DNA from: Pomphorhynchus laevis
Lineage: Eukaryota > Acanthocephala > Palaeacanthocephala > Echinorhynchida > Pomphorhynchidae
Reading direction: 5' to 3'
NCBI GenBank assembly: GCA_012934845.2
Contig: WNNJ02002475.1
Location: 1 to 64,000, forward strand
DNA: 64,000 nucleotides
Both the position numbers and the translations under genes were made by a program. Positions 58,485-64,000 of the stretch are shown in pieces (within the stretch, counting starts at the first letter, position 1; every line of letters begins with the position of its first letter). The notes beneath the pieces were generated by a model, which made no database searches, was not told the origin of the DNA, and saw only the letters and a program-made list of their open reading frames with translations.

Positions 58485-58865
58485 AGTGGCCTTATGAATT
58501 TAGGTCTGTCCCTACTCCTGAAGTCACACCAAGGTGGGAATAGTTAGGGATATTGAGTGGCTCCATAATAGTGTAACGGTTAGTGACTCCTCAAGAACTT
58601 TATCAGGCCTATGCTACCGATCCAGTCTGATTCCCTCTCCTTCCAGCAAACAAACTTCTCCCACTTGAATATCTTCCAAAAGGAAAACTGAGATGGACTA
58701 AGACAAGCAATGATTGCCCTATCCCTACTCAGCTGGAGTCTATATCTAGACTCCAGTATTACATCTCCACAATCTCTTTGGTTCCTTAAGACAAGCTCTT
58801 TCTAAATAATATTGTAGTTCTAGGTATATGCTCCAATATTAATAGACCCTTACTATTGATTGCCT
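58485..58865 (-). mobile_element. APE-type LINE fragment (same family as 61.5-64 kb)
   Basis: The inverse of this stretch parallels 63760-63999, with shared landmarks AGACTCCAGCTGAG-AGGGAT, TGGAAGATATTCAAG, GTTTGCTGGAAGGA and TTATGGAGCCACTCA. It is a diverged dead fragment. Confidence 0.75.
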
Positions 58866-58869
58866 TAAT

Positions 58870-60140
58870 ACATATGTCTTCGTTCTGGAAGATTTTTAAG
58901 AAGTTTGTCAGCTGGAAGGAAAGAGCAGCGGGCTGAATTGGTAACATAGGTATTGCTAAAGTTTTGGAAAAGTTACTATCTCGTCACAATTATAGTCACT
59001 ATTTATCCCCAATCAATCCCTACCTGGGGTCAATTTTTTGCGTCCGCTTCCAGGAACCTCCAAAACCCATTTACGAAAAAATATCTCCAAATACGCTTAT
59101 CTCAATTTACGAAAAAGTACTTGCGCGTAAAATCCTCGATCATTAAAGTAGGCGTAATTTAATCCCCCAGGTTTTCATGGGTTTGTAAATAGTCGGTCGG
59201 TCCACTCGGCAATAGGCGAAGTGCATCGGTTTTGCCCAGATAACAGCCATCAGCTTGCTGTGAATGTCTTGATTTTTTCAGCTGCATTTGACCGCATCTC
59301 TATTACATTTGTTATCTCCTCTCTCAAATCCCCGGGTTGTATGTGAGAATTGTAAACTGGGTGGATATATTGTTGTATTCCAAGCGATTTTTTTAAAAGA
59401 ATGACCTTCATGTTCATCAGTTTTACCCAATTACAGGTGTGCCTCAAGGCTCTCCTCTTTATCCAATCTTCTTGCTTCATCATTGTTTTGTTCAAATATT
59501 TTCAAAGTGATCAACATCTAGTGGCTTGTGCTGATGATACCGCAGCCGTTTACAGGACGCAGGTGCAAACATGTAGTCTCGGACATCAGCTGTTTCTTTT
59601 TAAGATTAAAATATCAGCTAGTCCAGTCTAATCTTCTACTTAACTTATCTAAATCGGAGGTGGTTGTCTTTCATGGCACCCTTGCCACAAAGAAAAAAGC
59701 TAAAAAGACTAGCAACCTCTGTTATCTTTACCATTTTGCACAATCAACAACTGCCTATCTTTGCACATCGAGTAAGATACCTGGGTTATATCGTTACGGT
59801 AAATTGGACTCCCGGATTTGACTTGCACAGATTCAAGAATGTCCTGAAGAGAGCTGGATGGACCCTGAAACGGGCCCAGCATCTGACATTAAATGGTAGC
59901 GCTCAGGTGCGCCTGGGCAATTTAGGGATTAGTCTTCTTTTCAAGAGAACGTAGAGCAAATATCTAGATTTCTTAAGCTCTTCATGTTTGACAGCCGTGA
60001 ATCATACGCTTCGTCTGGGCTCTCAGGTATGACAGACTCTCAATATCTTTTGTAAAGCGTCGCGTTGGATTTTGCTGGTGGGCATGATCCCTCTGCAATG
60101 GCTTAATAGAAGACTACGGTGTGTAGAAGATCACTTAAAA
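58870..60140 (+). mobile_element. APE-type LINE fragment, RT to C-terminus
   Basis: Starts in the same region as the preceding fragment but on the opposite strand (SSFWKIFKKFVSWKERA). It continues to RT motif B (GVPQGSPLYP near 59440), motif C (CADDTAAVY near 59530), then SEVVVFHG, RVRYLGYIVTVNWTPGF and RFKNVLKRAGWTLKRA (59700-59950). Many frame changes and stops. Confidence 0.78.
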
Positions 60141-60144
60141 CTAA

Positions 60145-60839
60145 ATATTAAATATGTATTTATTTAATCTCTCGTTGTTATGCATGTTTATGTTTTTATT
60201 AAGAAACTGTTTATTATTAGTTCTATTTTGCATTCGTTTTTACCTAACAAGTTTGTTTGTAGTATTGATACCATGTTACGAAGTAAATGCAAGTTTTCGC
60301 TAACAATGTCAAGCCACATTTACGATTACAGTTTGGTCATGTTAACGTTACGAATTATTCAGATATCAAGATCTCAAAGTATTGATAAAAACAAGGACGC
60401 CGTTGTGGTTTTAGGGGATTTACGAAAATCCTTATGTTCTACGAGCATGTACATCATTTTAATTACCCATGTCAGCTTTGAGGGCATTCGTGAAATAACA
60501 TAATATTTACAGATCAGATGAACATATAAATGTTTCAAAAAATAAATTATAGCTGCTGCAACTATATAGTCGAGTCGTACGGATTGTTAATTGTATGCAC
60601 ATCACATATAATATATTTAAAATTCGGTTTGCTTATTGATTCAATTAGTGCACAAGACTATTACCAAAACAGCATTTACGTAATTAAGCAATCAAATTAT
60701 ATAACTGAGTCATAAAATATATAATATTATAAGTTAATATTATATAATATTAACTTATTATATAAGTTATATAATTTTATTTACATAACATTAAAATTAT
60801 AAAAAAATTAAATAAAAATCAATTTTTATAAATTAACTA
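60145..60839. other. LINE-adjacent stretch, no gene assigned
   Basis: A 107-codon plus frame (60180-60503) is less AT-rich than its flanks but resembles nothing I know. A short inverted ATATTATAAGTTAATATTAT cluster lies at 60720-60770. Confidence 0.35.
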
Positions 60840-61547
60840 ATAAATATCAGACGATGTATCAAAATAATGATAGAGATCATCAGGAGTGACTGCTATGTGT
60901 ATCAGGTTTTGGCAGCTATTCCTCGAACCAGCTCACCAACGGATCTGAATATAGAAAGTATATTATTAGTATAATATACAAAGTATATTATTTATTATTA
61001 ATCTATAAAAATTTTCCGCTAATGATTTTAAATTTATTTTTAATTTATTGTGTTGATTTATATATTTTACTATTTTCTGCTTGATGTTATTTTTATAGTA
61101 ACCTAGTTTAAAATATGTATCTATTAAATTATTTAAATGATTTTGAAGAAAGCCAATATCATTACATATTGTTGCAATTCTTAAAATTTCATTATTTAAT
61201 GTATTATATTTTATATTATATGGTATGCATGAATGCTCATGCAAAAATATGTTTCTTGTAAATTTAAATATGTCATCTTTACGATATAAATTAATAGTAG
61301 TTTTAGTTAATGTTAATTTAATGTTCATATCTAGATATACACCTTCTTTATCATTAATATTGGTTTTGTTAAGAATAAGGCTTTCTGGATAAATTTGTTC
61401 ACTAATTGAATAAAAATTATTAGAATTAAATACACATATATCATCAATGTATCGAAATATATATTTCATATCTTTATAATTTAGATTAATTTATACAGTT
61501 ATGAACAAATTCATATTATATAAAGCTTAAAAACAAGTCAGCTATAA
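60840..61547 (-). mobile_element. Penelope-like family A, best preserved RT C-terminal half
   Basis: The minus frame 60966-61469 (167 residues) reads [80 protein letters not shown] and ends NNILCILY. Motif C with both Asp is intact. The thumb region is followed by no nuclease. The upstream motif B part is lost at about 61547, where the next LINE begins. Confidence 0.82.
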
Positions 61548-61610
61548 TTGGTGTTACAATGATGCAATGAGTATCTCATCATTGTATCAACGTTATAAGT
61601 ATCAAAACAA

Positions 61611-62815
61611 ATGAGTAAATTTAGCATGTCGGAGCGTTCAAAGAACTCAATGAAAACTAATTTTCCTGCCAATGCAATAAACGAGGTAAGTGGAGATTTA
61701 GGTTCTCTTGAATATATTCCGGAGGGTGAACTTCCCCCGGTACCAAAATTATCCAACCTGGTGATTATCAGACTTTTGGTGCCTCTGGAAAGGCAGAACA
61801 TGTTCAATGTTTTTATAAGAGGCTTTGCTCATCGATTTAAAAAAGGATATTGTTCAATGCGATTAAATATTATGAATCTGAGATTAAAATCTCATTCTGC
61901 ACTCCTGATCTCGCAATGTCGTACGTAGACTACTTTAAAAAAGAGCATTCGGAACAAGGCATAATTGCTTCCAAACCAATCCTGGCAACAATAAAGATAA
62001 ATATTATGCCCACATTCATTTTAGAAGAAGATATATCAGCCCTAGAAACTGATTACAAAATCTCTAACGTTCGCTTTATAAAATGGATTAAAGGCTTCCC
62101 CATTCCCGTGGCGTTCTGCAATGCCCCGGTGGATGAAGCTCTAAAACTGTCGATTTCGACATGCAATCCTTTTATGGGGTATAATTTGAAATTTTTAATA
62201 ATCGAAACAGATTCACTAACGTACCCTCACTGCAACAATTGTCATCAGTGGGGGCATTGGTCCACTGGCTGTTCTTTACCACATAAGTGCAGCGTGTGTG
62301 GTACAACTGCTATTCATCCTGAAAAGGGCGAATGCAAGCCATTTTGCGCAAACTGCGGTGGTGAGCACCCCGCATGGTCAAAAAAATGTAAAATCTTTAA
62401 GGCGTACCAAAAGAGACACAGGGGTGTAACAGCAAAACCGACTAGCTTCGTGGAAGCTGTATCGTCTAACAAGAATGACGACAGGATGCCGGACACAGAA
62501 ATTCTTAAACTTATTGAAATGCAGCATCAGGCATCAATGATTCAACTTGAAAAATTGGTCCAAAAATTGGTGGGTCAATTAGCAGAATCCTTCCGTTCTC
62601 CTCCTTCTGGGAAGACCAACAATATTAAGAAGCCACCAAAATCTAAGAAACGAAACGGGTCAGCGCTAAGCATATCCGCTTTGAAGCTTGCTCGGAAGGA
62701 TTCGATTTGGGCTATGGCTAACGAGGGAAATGAAGATATCGCCCGTGGGCAAGCGACTCCATTTGTCGTGACGGGAAGCGGTAAAGGCGACTTTTCCGCC
62801 TCTAGTTGCGACTAG
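61611..62815 (+). CDS. LINE ORF1 (zinc-knuckle RNA-binding protein), one frame change
   Basis: The N-terminal part is open from 61611 (MSKFSMSERSKNSMKTNFPA) to the region of 61840. The remaining 321 codons are open in another frame from 61850 to 62815, so a single frame change separates them. It contains three Cys-His knuckles, CNNCHQWGHWSTGC, CSVCGTTAIHPEKGEC and CANCGGEHPAWSKKC. A probable coiled coil around IEMQHQASMIQLEKLVQKLV and a basic stretch KKPPKSKKRNGS follow. ORF1 proteins of this type coat the element RNA. Confidence 0.8.
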
Positions 62816-62849
62816 GTGGAGGGCGTCCCACTTCGGTAACACTTACGCA

Positions 62850-64000
62850 ATGGGAAGTAATCAAGGACCTTTTTCACTGAATATCCTTCAGTGGAATTCG
62901 GGAGGTGCTTCCGCCCTTAGCCTTCTATCTGGTAGAGATGCAGATGTTATAGTCCTTCAGGAGACGCGGTCTATCCGTCTCCCCCAGGATATTACTCGAT
63001 TTATCCCTAAGCACATATACACCCACTTTACTCCTTACATAACCCCCCCTCACTCCTCTTCATCACAAGGTCTTTTAACCCTAGTAAAAAGCTCCTTAAG
63101 ATCATCCCTCCTATTAAACTACTCTTGTCCAGCCCTATCTTGTTTAGCTATATCACTTTGTAAGAACGGTAAGCGTATAAGCATAGCCAATGTCTATATT
63201 CGGCCAGGAGAAATTCACAAAAACCGTGACCTCCTGGATCAAATATTGGGGAGCGGTTATGACATGTTACTTGGTGACTTCAACGACAGAACTGGTCGTT
63301 GGATTAATGCAGCACTCCACAGAGCAAGGATCGACTATCTTATTCATAAACCACCTTCCCCAACCTTTCATTGCTCTACAACAAATTCTCTCCTCGACAT
63401 ATTACTGCTACATAAGATGTGGTTGTTGAAACCCATTTGCACCGAGCAGTCGCGTCAACAACAGACCACCTCTCATGACCTAATTCGCTGGCGGCTAGAG
63501 GACGATACGTTGCTTAGAAGAAGGTTTCACTTTGATCCTATTAGAGTGGCCTTCTTTCAGGCAGCTATCCAACTCTTTCCCAGAATTGGAATTGAGAGTT
63601 TGACCGAATTTAATTCCTACCTCTCATCGCAAGCTACCGCGATCCTTTCGACTACCTATAAAGGTCGAATATACAATCCTACTCCAACAAAGCTCAAGGT
63701 CCTAGCTAAAATGTTGCACCTTCCCAATCTCTCTGTTTCCGCCAGACATATCCTCTCGAATGAATATTGGAGCTCTAGATATAGGCTCCAGCTGAGCAGG
63801 GATAGGGCAAGCATTGCTCACCAAAACCCTTCTCAGGCTTCCTTCTGGAAGATATTCAAGAAGGAGAAATTTGTTTGCTGGAAGGATAGAGCCTTGGTTT
63901 GGATTGGTAGCATAGGCCTTGACAAAGTTTTAGAGGAGTCACTTTCCTTACACAATTATGGAGCCACTCATTCTCCCCAACCAATCCCGCCTTGGTGTGA
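62850..64000 (+). CDS. LINE ORF2, APE-like endonuclease and start of RT region (partial)
   Basis: Open from ATG at 62850 to the window edge, 383 codons without a stop. Endonuclease motifs are FSLNILQWNSGG, VIVLQETRS (catalytic Glu), ANVYIRPG and DMLLGDFNDRTGRW (Asp/Asn). The expected final STTDH motif is found only one frame over (AVASTTDHLS at about 63449-63478). Between about 63415 and 63475 the reading frame is therefore slipped and then restored, although no stop results. A stretch between TGRW and the INAALHRARIDYLIH segment seems shorter than usual. The region that follows (LEDDTLLRRRFHFDPIRVAF, SFWKIFKKEKFVCWKDRALV) leads toward the RT, beyond the edge. Confidence 0.82.
   Translation, partial: MGSNQGPFSLNILQWNSGGASALSLLSGRDADVIVLQETRSIRLPQDITRFIPKHIYTHFTPYITPPHSSSSQGLLTLVKSSLRSSLLLNYSCPALSCLAISLCKNGKRISIANVYIRPGEIHKNRDLLDQILGSGYDMLLGDFNDRTGRWINAALHRARIDYLIHKPPSPTFHCSTTNSLLDILLLHKMWLLKPICTEQSRQQQTTSHDLIRWRLEDDTLLRRRFHFDPIRVAFFQAAIQLFPRIGIESLTEFNSYLSSQATAILSTTYKGRIYNPTPTKLKVLAKMLHLPNLSVSARHILSNEYWSSRYRLQLSRDRASIAHQNPSQASFWKIFKKEKFVCWKDRALVWIGSIGLDKVLEESLSLHNYGATHSPQPIPPWC

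Larger units (their letters stand above)
61548..64000 (+). mobile_element. young APE-type LINE, runs off the right edge
   Basis: It abuts the family A remnant at about 61547, which is taken as its 5' end. A short leader is followed by an ORF1 with zinc knuckles and, 34 bases after ORF1 stops, an ORF2 beginning with an APE-like endonuclease. The family (I/Jockey/R1-like in layout; clade not resolved) also left fragments at 58485-60140. Confidence 0.82.

Noticed and set aside
60180-60503. 107-codon plus-strand frame
   Set aside because: Protein-like in places but no recognisable motif, neighbours or signals; left as unassigned.

Overview
This is a eukaryotic, metazoan window. It holds four spliced or single-exon host genes (cap-binding protein CBP20, a proline-rich two-exon gene, a Bcl-2-like gene and a caspase-3-like gene) in very AT-rich, transposon-crowded DNA with kilobase-scale GT-AG introns. 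Bcl-2 and executioner-caspase homologues exclude plants, fungi and most protists. The mix of Penelope-like retroelements, LINEs with restriction-like endonucleases and hammerhead-ribozyme tandem repeats suggests an invertebrate. I cannot place the phylum from sequence alone. Layout: 1-9.2 kb holds the complete four-exon CBP20 (NCBP2) gene, with minus-strand retroelement debris in its introns. 9.6-20.9 kb is repeat-dominated: palindromic repeats, copy 1 of a 1.85-kb duplicated block, a GC-rich LINE island at 14.2-15.0 kb, a 277-bp hAT MITE with an intact target-site duplication, and an old LINE. 21.1-27.0 kb is a two-exon gene for a 530-residue proline-rich protein, with a 4.2-kb repeat-filled intron and a decayed copy of part of exon 2 just downstream. 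27.7-30.5 kb is a Penelope-like remnant plus copy 2 of the 1.85-kb block. 31.9-32.5 kb is the Bcl-2-like gene (minus). 36.3-39.0 kb is a Penelope-like element with ~530-bp inverted termini. 41.8-42.7 kb is the caspase gene (plus). 43.4-44.3 kb is an internally deleted hAT transposon. 44.6-47.2 and 48.2-49.1 kb are LINEs with restriction-like endonuclease. 53.5-55.8 kb is a run of tandem and inverted satellite-like units, including a 351-bp tandem repeat with full type-I hammerhead ribozymes. 55.9-64.0 kb holds a GIY-YIG endonuclease fragment, several LINE pieces and, at the right edge, a young-looking APE-type LINE that runs off the window. Three biological points stand out. First, hammerhead ribozymes: one 351-nt tandem repeat has two complete motifs exactly one unit apart, as expected of a metazoan retrozyme. 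A second tandem family carries a near-complete motif on the minus strand, and many palindromic repeats carry a CUGAwGA-hairpin-GAAA core. Second, an anti-apoptotic-type Bcl-2 homologue and an executioner caspase lie about 9 kb apart. Third, each of the four host genes has an AG splice-acceptor-like site 0-20 nt before its ATG, which would fit spliced-leader trans-splicing or very short 5' leaders. Most of the remaining sequence is AT-rich non-coding DNA in which I see no gene.
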